A DNA stretch of 64,000 bases from Pedobacter sp. PAMC26386 (GTDB taxonomy: Bacteria > Bacteroidota > Bacteroidia > Sphingobacteriales > Sphingobacteriaceae). The position numbers were made by a program, and so were the translations under genes. The first letter of the stretch is position 1, and each line of letters opens with the position of its first letter. Location of the stretch: contig CP060294.1 of NCBI GenBank assembly GCA_014302835.1, positions 2,046,001-2,110,000 on the forward strand, written 5' to 3'. Under the pieces are notes generated by a model. The model searched no databases. It was not told the DNA's origin and was given only the letters and a program-made list of their open reading frames with translations. Shown here piece after piece: positions 8,998 to 17,444 of the stretch.

Positions 8998-9891
8998 ATG
9001 AAAACTAACATCTTATTAAACTCGAAAACTATCTCAATTGCTCTTCTGATGACTGTAGCTGTAGTAATCAGTTGCAAAAAAAGCAACAGTGATGTTCCGC
9101 CCGCTGGACAGAACTCCAGTACAACATTAACAAAAGCCGAACAAAATGCAATAGCAAGCGCAGGTTTTTCACCAACGAATGCCTTTAAAACACAGGGCGG
9201 TTATATCGTGGAAGGGGATATTTTCCTGACACCAAACGACTTGCAGATTCAAAAGACTTTTGTTTCAGAATTATCGGCTAAAGGCCCTAAAACGGAGCAG
9301 TACAAAACCAAATACAAAGTGAGTCTTAAAACTATCAAAATCAAAGTGAATGCGGGTACTGCACAAACTGTATTTACTAAGGCTACTACTGAGGCTATCA
9401 AACGTTATAACGATTTGGGTCTTACGGTAACTTTCACATTACTGGATTCTGCTGCTGCTGAGCAAGAAGATATCCTGATTGTTGGTCAAAAGTTTGACGA
9501 TCCAAGAATATTGGGACAATCTGCTGGATTTCCAGGAGCAGATGGAAAACCTGCTACGCCAATTAAGCTGAGCAATACCGTGTATGATAAAGACTATAAG
9601 GATAATAACCTGCTTGCTACAGTTGTGGCTCACGAAATAGGTCATGCAATAGGTTTCAGACATACTGACTATGCAGATAGACGTTACAGCTGTGGCTACC
9701 AATCCTTCCTTGATTATTTCCGTGCTGCTAATGAAGGCGATGGTGGAGCTGAGGTAGGTGCTATTCATATTCCTGGTACGCCAGAAGGTGGTGAACCGGG
9801 ATCTTGGATGCTAGCTTGCTCTGATGGAACCAACCGTCCATTCACAGCAAGTGATATTATTGCGATCAAGGATCTTTATCCTGCAAAATAA
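8998..9891 (+). CDS. HEIGH-type zinc metalloprotease lipoprotein, copy 2
   Basis: A 297-residue paralogue of the preceding gene, with the same lipobox (TVAVVISCKKS), the same zinc motif HEIGHAIGFRHTDYADR and the same SWMLACSDG candidate Met-turn. The two proteins align nearly end to end; differences concentrate in the middle (residues about 125-180) and in an insertion after SCGYQ (about residues 233-250, SFLDYFRAANEGDGG) that copy 1 lacks. The insertion sits close to the active site and may change specificity. Both copies keep all catalytic residues, so neither looks like a decayed duplicate. Confidence 0.88.
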   Translation: MKTNILLNSKTISIALLMTVAVVISCKKSNSDVPPAGQNSSTTLTKAEQNAIASAGFSPTNAFKTQGGYIVEGDIFLTPNDLQIQKTFVSELSAKGPKTEQYKTKYKVSLKTIKIKVNAGTAQTVFTKATTEAIKRYNDLGLTVTFTLLDSAAAEQEDILIVGQKFDDPRILGQSAGFPGADGKPATPIKLSNTVYDKDYKDNNLLATVVAHEIGHAIGFRHTDYADRRYSCGYQSFLDYFRAANEGDGGAEVGAIHIPGTPEGGEPGSWMLACSDGTNRPFTASDIIAIKDLYPAK

Positions 9892-9935
9892 CCTGCGACA
9901 AAAAATATAAACAACTAGAAACCTATTGGTTGACT

Positions 9936-9972
9936 TAAAAAGAAGGTGTCTTAGAAAGACATCTTCTTTTTA
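9936..9972 (+). terminator. Rho-independent terminator after HEIGH copy 2
   Basis: AAAAAGAAGGTGTC, loop TTAGAAA, GACATCTTCTTTTTATT. It has the same position and preceding motif as the terminator after copy 1, but the arms have diverged together, keeping the stem (compensatory changes). Confidence 0.88.
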
Positions 9973-10050
9973 TTAATATTACGTTCTGCATGCCAACATG
10001 ATCTGCCCAAAACATGATTAATCAATTACTAACCCTATCAAAAACAACCT

Positions 10051-10980
10051 ATGAAAAATTTACTATTTACACTTTTATGTACAGCTGTGCTACTAGCCTC
10101 CTGTAAGCAAAATGAACTTACCCCTGTTGGCGGAAAAAATAAACAAACCAATGCCAATAGTGATGCCACATTCAGAATTTTTGATCAGATTTTATTTTAT
10201 GATGGTTATGCCTCAACAGTTTCAGAACCTGTACCAGATGGCGTGACCAGAGTAAGCAATTCAAAATATGTAAAAAAATTGAATACAACGCAGCTAAAAG
10301 ACCTTGGGAATGTTTTACAGATGAAAGTTACAATTAAAGCTGCTTGCGATAATTATGACCGGATCGCCTATGCAGCTCTTGCCCTGGTTAAGAAAAATGC
10401 CATTTATAACGATGCTGAAGCCAAACATTTAGAAATAGGCCGTTTTATAACTCCTTTCATGAATAAAAATAAAAAACCAGAAGAAGTTCCTTATTTATTC
10501 AGCATAGATAATGTAGCAGCTATCTTAAAAGATCCTTCTATTAATGCTGATTATGATATCTATCTGGAATTAAGTGTATTCGGTGTCCCTTATGCTGCGA
10601 ATAAAGAAATCGCCGGATGCGCAGGCAGAAATGATACTTTTTTCGGAACTGTTGATTTGCTCAGTAGCAATAATAGCACTGTCAAAACTAATCCGGCAGT
10701 TGATTTAGAACCCATGTCTTTTAATCAAAATATTAATAATTATAACAATACAGATGTAACTGGCAAAACTGTGAAATCAATTACGGTTAATTTACCTGTT
10801 GCGGTCAAATCTGCCAAACTGTATCTGATTACTTCTAATCATGGTGCTAATGCCGGAGGAGAAGAATATATCAGACGAGATCATTTTGTATATTTTGATA
10901 ACACATTAAAACTAACCTATAAGCCAGGCGGCAAATCTTGCGAACCTTATCGTCCTGCAAATACACAGGGAAACGGATGA
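10051..10980 (+). pseudogene. PNGase F-like lipoprotein, apparently truncated at the C-terminus
   Basis: A 309-residue lipoprotein (lipobox cysteine 18 in VLLASCKQ). The first domain resembles peptide-N-glycosidase F: ACDNYDRIAYAAL with D103 at the position of the PNGase F catalytic aspartate, EIGRFITPF, and YLELSVFG with E173. The second domain has SNHGANAGGEEYIRR, whose glutamate matches the catalytic glutamate of the family, then GGKSCEPYR. In the family the chain continues past N-T-Q-x-N-G with a WCPG motif and about 60 or more residues. Here a TGA follows NTQGNG and the downstream DNA is the tail of the convergent AraC gene. The loss of the C-terminus suggests an inactive remnant, though a minimal active form cannot be excluded. 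Confidence 0.7.
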
Positions 10981-11870
10981 TACTCCAGTGGGCTCTTACC
11001 AGTAAGCTCTTTGAATTGTTTATGAAAACTGACTACGTTTTGAAAACCACATTCATATCTGATTTGCTTTACATTCATGCGGCCTTCAATGAGTAATTTA
11101 CAGGCTTGTCCAACACGAACATCCAGCAAGAAATGTTTATAGGTTATGCCAATATGCGTTTTAAAATACCTGCTAAAAGAGGCTACACTGATATTTGCAA
11201 AGTCTGCTAATTGCACTAAACTTATCTTTTGATTAAAGTTAGCAAGGATATAATTATAGATATTACTGATGGGACTATTGTCTTTGATAGAGGTGTTACT
11301 CAAAAAATCAGTAGACGATAAAGTCACCCCCTTAATATCATTTCCGATAATTGCTAAGATCTCTAATAACAATATTAATCGTTTTGCACCCACACTAAAG
11401 AAGATCTGCTCCATTAACATTCTTATTTGCTGACTACTATTGTCCTGAACCTGAATTCCCTTTTTAGATTCCTGAAGAATTTTCCTGATTTTTTTATTTT
11501 CGGGAAGATTCAGAAAACACTCCCCTAAAAAGTCTTCACAGAAGTGAATTACAATGACATCAGTAGTCTTGCCCTCTTCAGGGGAAAAATAAGCATCATC
11601 AAATTTCCAGTAATGCGGCAGATGACTCCCTACAAGTACGATGTTACCTGACTTGAATGGCTTGATGCTATCTCCAATAAACTGAGTTCCTGAACCATTT
11701 TTAAAATAGATCAATTCTATCTCCCGATGGTAATGCCAGCGATTGTTAACATGGGGAACGATGTCCCTCCGGATACTAAAAGAATTAATAGCCGGCGTTG
11801 TAATTTTAAGTAATTGTGCTCTCATTTTTGTTTTGCATGGTAGTGCATTTATACTTTGATTTTTAGTCAA
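10947..11870 (-). CDS. AraC-family regulator with cupin-type N-terminus
   Basis: A 307-residue transcription regulator. The N-terminal cupin-like part (about 30-110) includes NNRWHYHREIELIYFKNGSG and GSHLPHYWKF, typical of sugar or metabolite sensing. Two helix-turn-helix motifs occupy about 205-300, with the hallmark ISVASFSRYFKTHIGITYKHF and GFQNVVSFHKQFKELTGKSPLEY. The last ten residues (HPFPCVFAGR) are read from DNA that is also the end of the PNGase-like gene on the other strand, so the original C-terminus was probably replaced. The DNA-binding domain is complete. Targets are unknown. Confidence 0.88.
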   Translation of the reverse strand: MTKNQSINALPCKTKMRAQLLKITTPAINSFSIRRDIVPHVNNRWHYHREIELIYFKNGSGTQFIGDSIKPFKSGNIVLVGSHLPHYWKFDDAYFSPEEGKTTDVIVIHFCEDFLGECFLNLPENKKIRKILQESKKGIQVQDNSSQQIRMLMEQIFFSVGAKRLILLLEILAIIGNDIKGVTLSSTDFLSNTSIKDNSPISNIYNYILANFNQKISLVQLADFANISVASFSRYFKTHIGITYKHFLLDVRVGQACKLLIEGRMNVKQIRYECGFQNVVSFHKQFKELTGKSPLEYHPFPCVFAGR

Positions 11871-12101
11871 AGTACTATCTGACAGTTTTTTGAGAGCTAA
11901 TTATAGTCTAAAAATAACTATAAATATTTATCCTAGCAAAGTAATAGAGTAAATTTTTACTAAATAACTTTTCCAATAACCAAAATTAATATATTTTATT
12001 CAGAATTAATATTTACAACAAGAATGCTCTTCCGACTGATAATTTGATAACAAAACAAACAAAAACAATAATATCAATTTCATTGTCAAGCGGTTGCACA
12101 C

Positions 12102-12674
12102 CTAATTCTTACCTTTCTTCAGGAATTCATCTGTAAAATGTACATTAGCTTTGGGCTGAGCAAACTTCTCCCCGTTGTACTTTTGAGAAGCTCCACGAGG
12201 TATAGATAAAGAGTTCCAATGTTTATCTTTCAGCATCTTACCAATAAATACAATCTGGCCTATGTGATATGGATAATGTGCAAGCTGCCTATTAACAGCT
12301 TCAGTAATAGAGTGCCCCTGATTTCTGATGTACACAGTCTGTTCAAAATTACTATCATTGATCGTATTCAGTGCTTTAAACAAACAGTCCCACCCCTGTT
12401 TCCAGCTACGCATAAGTGCCGTCCTATCCTGAACATCATTTTCAAATTCAGTATCTCTGTTACGCCACTCCTTTTCACCATCTGTAGTTAAAAAGTCTGT
12501 CCATCGAGATAACATATTGCCAGAGACATGCTTCACAATGACCGCAATACTATTACTCTCTTCGTTATACTGGTAAAAAAAATCTGCGTCAGTAAGTTGA
12601 TCAAAAGTCTTTTCACCAAGCATTTTATAATATTCAAACTGCTTGATTACACTTTCAAGATAGTCATTCGCCAT
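12102..12674 (-). CDS. DinB-superfamily protein (DUF1572 type)
   Basis: A 190-residue four-helix-bundle protein of the DinB/YfiT superfamily. The N-terminus (DYLESVIKQFEYYKMLGEKTFDQL) and the histidines in IAVIVKHVSGNML and NRQLAHYPYHIGQIVFIGKML match the three-histidine metal site of the group. Members include metal-dependent thiol transferases; this subgroup has no firm function. It is the last of three genes on the minus strand after the AraC and siderophore-interacting genes, with a 45-bp gap. Cytoplasmic; no signal peptide. Confidence 0.85.
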   Translation of the reverse strand: MANDYLESVIKQFEYYKMLGEKTFDQLTDADFFYQYNEESNSIAVIVKHVSGNMLSRWTDFLTTDGEKEWRNRDTEFENDVQDRTALMRSWKQGWDCLFKALNTINDSNFEQTVYIRNQGHSITEAVNRQLAHYPYHIGQIVFIGKMLKDKHWNSLSIPRGASQKYNGEKFAQPKANVHFTDEFLKKGKN

Positions 12675-12719
12675 GAGCTTCCATTTAATAAATGATTCAT
12701 CTAATTCTCTTTGATGCCG

Positions 12720-13406
12720 TTAATCCCAAAAACCCAGAAGCTTAATACTTCCACTAAAATCCCGACGTTGTTTCAAATATGTACGCAGCTCCATTGCTGT
12801 TGGACAATGTCCAGCAATATAAACGGTTTCATTACTCAATTCCTGTTGCTCCAGCCAGGATACTAAAGAAATACCTCTATTTTTATCAGGAATAGGCTGC
12901 AGATAAGTATCAAAGTATTCTGAGAATTCGCGTGCATGAGCTTCATTATTAAAACTTATCGCACCATAAACATCTCCAACACCCAAAGCCAATTGTTTCA
13001 AAGCCAAAAAATGTCCGATACTGCTGTTATCCCCTAAACAAAGTAATCTGCTGTCAAAAACAGGCTTATGCAACGTAGAGCCTACCCCAACATAAGAGAT
13101 TGTATCCCCTCTTTTTAAAGAGGACACCCAGTCACTTCCAGGCCCGCTATGTTCTGAACTGATGCAAAGTGTACAAGTATGTGTCTCAACATCCCACAAC
13201 GCTGGTGTATAATCCCGATAGGTATATTCAGAAACCCTGACTTTTATGCGCTGTACACTGGTCCATTTTTCCATGTCAACATCAGGAAGGTGCAGGTCTA
13301 CTTCAAAAAAGGTGGCTGAATCCCAAGCTCTCACCTCCAATACGCATCCTTGTTTTAAAACGCGGTTCTCAAATATGGATAAGATCTTTTTTTCTATAAT
13401 ATTCAT
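12720..13406 (-). CDS. Siderophore-interacting protein (FAD-linked ferric reductase family)
   Basis: A 228-residue protein when started at the ATG at 13406 (MNIIEKKILSIFENR); the open frame extends 42 bases further but the added residues look like upstream sequence. The first half is an FAD-binding beta-barrel with RDYTPALWDVE (the R-x-Y-T-P FAD motif). The second half is an NAD(P)H-binding domain ending in WLEQQ, VYIAGHCPTAMELRTYLKQRR and LLGFWD. The family reduces ferric siderophores in the cytoplasm to release iron. An AraC regulator gene lies 71 bp upstream on the same strand and may sense the siderophore or iron state; this is inferred from context. Confidence 0.82.
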   Translation of the reverse strand: MNIIEKKILSIFENRVLKQGCVLEVRAWDSATFFEVDLHLPDVDMEKWTSVQRIKVRVSEYTYRDYTPALWDVETHTCTLCISSEHSGPGSDWVSSLKRGDTISYVGVGSTLHKPVFDSRLLCLGDNSSIGHFLALKQLALGVGDVYGAISFNNEAHAREFSEYFDTYLQPIPDKNRGISLVSWLEQQELSNETVYIAGHCPTAMELRTYLKQRRDFSGSIKLLGFWD

Positions 13407-13477
13407 ATACTTTGTTTTATACAAAACAACGATAAAACAAAAGCGCATTCAAGAGACTATACGGGGTTTAACTTGGA

Positions 13478-14350
13478 TTATTCACGGTAGTCTTTTCTGA
13501 ATTTGACAGCAGAAGTGCCGGATACTTTGGCAAAAAGTCTGGAGAAGTAAGCATGATCATCATAACCTAGCGAAAAAGCAATCTGCTTCACACTTAAGTC
13601 ACTGTAATATAACATTCTTTTCGCTTCTAAAACGACCTCCTGATGAATCCAGTAACTGACCGGAGAACCAGTTACTGTTTTGACTACTTCATTCAGATAA
13701 GACAGTGAAAGAGAAAGCGCATCAGCATATTGCCTTGGATTTTTAAGAGTTTTAAATTGATTGCATACCATTGCCCTAAATTCTCTTGTAATAATTTCTG
13801 GTCTTAAATTTTGCTTATCTTTTTCTGGAATGCTGTTTTTATAAAGATCCGCAAGAAGCCCTACATAAGCAGAAGCGAAAGAATGAATTACGGTAGCCGG
13901 CATTGCAGGCCGATCTTCAACCGCGAACATACTGGATAAAAGTTCCACACATTTGACTAACTGATCTCCCTTTTCCTTGTTAATTCCCAGGCTTTGCTGA
14001 TGAAGTGACATTTCCTCAAAAACCTGGTGATAACTTTTCTCTACCAAAGAAGAATCTATGGCCATAAACCAGCCAGCTGCCCTTTCCGATTCTGGTATAT
14101 GATGTACCTGCCCGGGTAAAATAAAAAAAACAGCCGTCCCATTGACTGCTATACTATTGAAGTCTACATTTACATGGCTGTTTCCAAACTCCTGTAAGAT
14201 AAAAATATAATGATCATCTCTATGTGCACCAAGCTTAATCATTTTTTCTGTGCTGAAATTAACAAAATGACGCAGCTGTATCCCCAGAGTTGTACGTTCC
14301 TGAAGCTTGTGAATAGGTATATTTGTCCTTTTATTTTTTGATTGTTCCAC
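13478..14350 (-). CDS. AraC-family transcriptional regulator
   Basis: A 290-residue regulator. An N-terminal cupin-like domain (about 15-110, DDHYIFILQEFGNSHVNVD, FFILPGQVHHIPES) precedes a linker and a C-terminal AraC DNA-binding domain (about 190-288: YADALSLSLSYLNEVVKTVT and VKQIAFSLGYDDHAYFSRLF). It precedes the siderophore-interacting gene and the DinB-like gene on the same strand, so it probably regulates iron- or stress-linked genes nearby. The AraC domain assignment is secure; the ligand is unknown. Confidence 0.9.
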   Translation of the reverse strand: MEQSKNKRTNIPIHKLQERTTLGIQLRHFVNFSTEKMIKLGAHRDDHYIFILQEFGNSHVNVDFNSIAVNGTAVFFILPGQVHHIPESERAAGWFMAIDSSLVEKSYHQVFEEMSLHQQSLGINKEKGDQLVKCVELLSSMFAVEDRPAMPATVIHSFASAYVGLLADLYKNSIPEKDKQNLRPEIITREFRAMVCNQFKTLKNPRQYADALSLSLSYLNEVVKTVTGSPVSYWIHQEVVLEAKRMLYYSDLSVKQIAFSLGYDDHAYFSRLFAKVSGTSAVKFRKDYRE

Positions 14351-14406
14351 GATTAAAATGCTAGAATTCCTGTATTCAAAGATGGTAAATTCTGAGAGGA
14401 TAATAA

Positions 14407-14460
14407 AATAGCCCTGGTTTATACCTGAATAAAAATATCCAGATATAAACCAGGGCTATT
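14407..14460 (-). terminator. 17-bp perfect hairpin after the M16 operon
   Basis: AATAGCCCTGGTTTATA at 14407-14423 pairs exactly with TATAAACCAGGGCTATT at 14444-14460, leaving a 20-base loop. It lies 26 bp past the stop of the second M16 gene on the minus strand and before the AraC gene, so it most likely ends the M16 transcript. Confidence 0.75.
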
Positions 14461-14486
14461 AGTCCCTTTAAAACTATTTTATAACC

Positions 14487-15920
14487 TTAGTTTTTAGCTG
14501 CTGCAGGAACCGCAGTTACCGGAACTGCAAATTTATCATATAATTTGACTGTAAAACCCAACTTCTGCAAACCAGAAACAAACTTGTCCTGATTTCCTAC
14601 AACGACAACACGCGCATTATCGTAACCAAAATATTTCTTGCTAACACGCAGAATATCATCTGCTGTTACCAAATTGATTTTCTGAAGATAGGTACGGTAA
14701 AAATCTTTTGGAAGGTTGTTAATCAGAATATTACTTGCAAAGCCTGCTGTACGAGCCGGATTTTCAAGACCTAATGCGAAAGATCCATTATACAGGTTCT
14801 TTGCATTCTGAAGATCCTCAGCACTCACTTTTTCAGTGCGCATAACCTTGATTTCATGCAGAAATTCTACGACTGCACTGTCTACCTTTTCATTTCTTAC
14901 TGCTGCGGTTGCACGGAATTCCGATTGAAAACGGCCCGAACCTGTAGATGAATATGCGCCATAAGTAAAGCCATGTTTTTCTCTCAGGTTTCTGAATAGT
15001 TTGGCATCTGCCCCACCTCCAAGAATTTCGTTAGCTAGTAAAACAGCATGATAATCAGGACTGTTCAAAGGAAGATCAATCAGGTTGGTCACTGTAATTT
15101 CCGATTGTACAGCATTAGCTACATTAACTACATCAACCTCTGTTTTAGCCGGATTATTTACTTTTGCCAATACAGGAAGCGTTAAAGAAGCACCTTTCCA
15201 GTCACCCAATGCTTTAATGGCAATTGCTTTTGCAGCCTCTGGTTTAATATCTCCTACAAACGTCAGATAGCCTCTGGATGGGGTTACATATTTACTATAG
15301 GCTGCTTTTACATCATTTAAAGTAATTGAATTGATACTTTTCTCTGTTTGAAATTCTCCATAAGGATGTTGAGTACCATAAGCAAGTGCATTTACTACAC
15401 GTCCTGAAATAGCTTTAGCACTCCGCTCACTAGATTTCAATCCAGTAATTGACTGTGATTTCAGCTTCTCAAATGAAGCATCAGGGAAAGAAGGATGACG
15501 TAAAGCATCAGCCATCAAAAGAAATGCACTATCAAAATAACGGGTCAGTGCAGAAGTATGTCCCCCACCTGCAGAAACGCTGACATCAGCACCCAGCTGA
15601 TCAACAGCTTCGTCAAACTGAACTTTAGTTTTAGTGGTTGTTCCTTCGTTCATTAACCCACCTAACAGGGAAACAACACCAGCTTTTGCCCCTTCAGTAA
15701 TTGGACCGGCATCGATACTGAAAGTAGCAGACACCTTAGGTAATTTATGGTTTTCAACTACTAAAACAGTAATTCCGTTAGGAAGTTTATAAACCACCGG
15801 ATCAGCAAAGGTAAGTACTGGTGCTGGCCCAGGTTTTGGTTTTTGACTTCTATCTAATTTTTGCGCTACTACTGACTGCATAAACAGTGTTGCAAAGGCA
15901 AGTATGAATATCTTCTTCAT
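14487..15920 (-). CDS. M16-family peptidase, non-catalytic partner subunit
   Basis: A 477-residue secreted protein (signal peptide MKKIFILAFATLFMQSVVAQ) with the two-lobed M16 fold. The site that holds HxxEH in active members reads AGVVSLLGGLMNEGTT, with no zinc histidines, so this subunit cannot bind zinc there. The C-terminal lobe keeps the substrate-handling arginine/tyrosine region (RNLREKHGFTYGAYSS). This is the pattern of heterodimeric M16B proteases, in which one chain carries zinc and the other carries the R/Y pair. The catalytic partner is encoded immediately upstream (30 bp gap), and both would act in the periplasm. Confidence 0.87.
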   Translation of the reverse strand: MKKIFILAFATLFMQSVVAQKLDRSQKPKPGPAPVLTFADPVVYKLPNGITVLVVENHKLPKVSATFSIDAGPITEGAKAGVVSLLGGLMNEGTTTKTKVQFDEAVDQLGADVSVSAGGGHTSALTRYFDSAFLLMADALRHPSFPDASFEKLKSQSITGLKSSERSAKAISGRVVNALAYGTQHPYGEFQTEKSINSITLNDVKAAYSKYVTPSRGYLTFVGDIKPEAAKAIAIKALGDWKGASLTLPVLAKVNNPAKTEVDVVNVANAVQSEITVTNLIDLPLNSPDYHAVLLANEILGGGADAKLFRNLREKHGFTYGAYSSTGSGRFQSEFRATAAVRNEKVDSAVVEFLHEIKVMRTEKVSAEDLQNAKNLYNGSFALGLENPARTAGFASNILINNLPKDFYRTYLQKINLVTADDILRVSKKYFGYDNARVVVVGNQDKFVSGLQKLGFTVKLYDKFAVPVTAVPAAAKN

Positions 15921-15950
15921 TTTGTAATTTTAATCTTAATTAGAATTATA

Positions 15951-17264
15951 CTATTTTTTAGGTAAGTAATAAAGAACAATACGTTGGTCTTTATTTAAAT
16001 ATTTACGTGCAACATCCCTGATTTCCTGGCGGGTTACAGACCTTACTTTCTCTAATTCTTCATTGATATTGTTCGTGTCTTTATTGTAAAAAGTATAACC
16101 ATTTGCCAGGTTTTCAGCAACTCCAATCATTTTACTATTTGCACTGACATAGCTATTTTCAAACTGATTTTGTAATTTGGTCAATTCAGATTCGCTAATC
16201 AGATCAGTTTGTAAACGCACAACTTCAGCATCTATATCTTTCAAAAGATCATTTAACGGTGTGTTGTTATTTGGCAGCGCTAAGGTGATATAAGCTCCAT
16301 AATCCTCCAAGCTATAATTGAATGCTGCTACCTGAAGTGCTGTTTTCTTCTCGTCAACCATTTTAGTACTTAGTCTTGAACTTCCACCACCAGAAAGCAA
16401 TGTACTTATCATTTCTAAAACCTTGCTGTCATGACTTTTCATCCCCGGAACACGGTAAGCTGCGAATATCGCAGGAATCTGAATGTTTGCATCATATGCA
16501 GTATCAATGATTTCCTTTTCAATCGGTTTTAAATCATAAACTGCTTTTACAACTGGTGCTCCCTTTGGAACCTCATCAAAATATTTCTTTACTAAAGCTT
16601 TGGTTTGATCAACATCGATATCACCAGCAATAGTTAACACCGCATTATTCGGAACATAGTATTTTTTAAAGAAAGCAATGAATTCACTCAGCTTTGCCGC
16701 ATCCAAATGCTCCATTGAGCCAATTGGCTGCCAGCGATAAGGATGTCCCTGAAATAAACGATCAAATATTTTCTCTGTAAATTTTCCGTACGGAGAGTTG
16801 TCAATACGCAATCTTTTTTCTTCTTTAACTACTTCATTTTGTGTTTTAACACCCACCTCGTCAATTTTTGGGTGCAGCATACGCTCACTTTCTAACCACA
16901 AGCCCAATGCTAATTGATTGGATGGAAATACTTCATAATAAAAGGTTCTGTCCTGCGAAGTATTGGCGTTATTTTGTCCTCCGTTACTACTCACCGTTTT
17001 CATGAATTCACCACGCTTCATGTTATCGCTACCTTCAAATAAAAGATGCTCAAAGAAATGGGCAAAACCAGTTCTTTGCGGGTCCTCATCTTTTGAACCG
17101 ACATGATACATTACTGAAACGGCAACCACAGGTGCTGTTTTATCCTGATGTAAAATGACATGTAAGCCATTGTCCATATCATATTCGGTAAATTTAACCT
17201 TTTGTGCTGAAGCACTTAGGAACAGACCCGAAATGGCCATTGTTAGTACAAATTTTTGTTTCAT
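15951..17264 (-). CDS. M16-family zinc peptidase, catalytic subunit
   Basis: A 437-residue periplasmic protease with a signal peptide (ISGLFLSASAQ). The inverted zinc motif HFFEH is at residues 69-73, and the distal zinc-ligand glutamate lies in NEVVKEEKR near residue 150. It belongs to the M16B pitrilysin family. The following gene encodes a partner lacking the zinc site, so the two should assemble as a heterodimer. It is the first gene of the two-gene operon, which ends at the hairpin at 14407-14460. Substrates are likely peptides in the periplasm; this is family knowledge, not visible here. Confidence 0.9.
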   Translation of the reverse strand: MKQKFVLTMAISGLFLSASAQKVKFTEYDMDNGLHVILHQDKTAPVVAVSVMYHVGSKDEDPQRTGFAHFFEHLLFEGSDNMKRGEFMKTVSSNGGQNNANTSQDRTFYYEVFPSNQLALGLWLESERMLHPKIDEVGVKTQNEVVKEEKRLRIDNSPYGKFTEKIFDRLFQGHPYRWQPIGSMEHLDAAKLSEFIAFFKKYYVPNNAVLTIAGDIDVDQTKALVKKYFDEVPKGAPVVKAVYDLKPIEKEIIDTAYDANIQIPAIFAAYRVPGMKSHDSKVLEMISTLLSGGGSSRLSTKMVDEKKTALQVAAFNYSLEDYGAYITLALPNNNTPLNDLLKDIDAEVVRLQTDLISESELTKLQNQFENSYVSANSKMIGVAENLANGYTFYNKDTNNINEELEKVRSVTRQEIRDVARKYLNKDQRIVLYYLPKK

Positions 17265-17444
17265 GTTTAAATTAATTCGATAGTTTTTATGTTTTATAGT
17301 CAGTCTGAATTCTTTTCTATAGCTTCTTACAGTCTTACTAGATAAACCAGTAAGAAGCCGTTTGGGGGTAGAATAATCTAATTATTTTCTTCTGAGACTC
17401 TGGAAATCGATTAAAATTACAAAAAAGAATAAAAATATTTATTT

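Larger units (their letters stand above)
8881..9972 (+). repeat. Tandem duplication unit 2 (promoter region, HEIGH protease, terminator)
   Basis: The second copy of the unit described at 7741-8806. It starts with the same TTACAAAAGAATACG sequence and ends with GGTTGACTTAAAA and a hairpin. In this copy TTTAAGTCAACC (8954-8965, before the start codon) is exactly complementary to GGTTGACTTAAA (9928-9939, after the stop codon). Confidence 0.75.
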
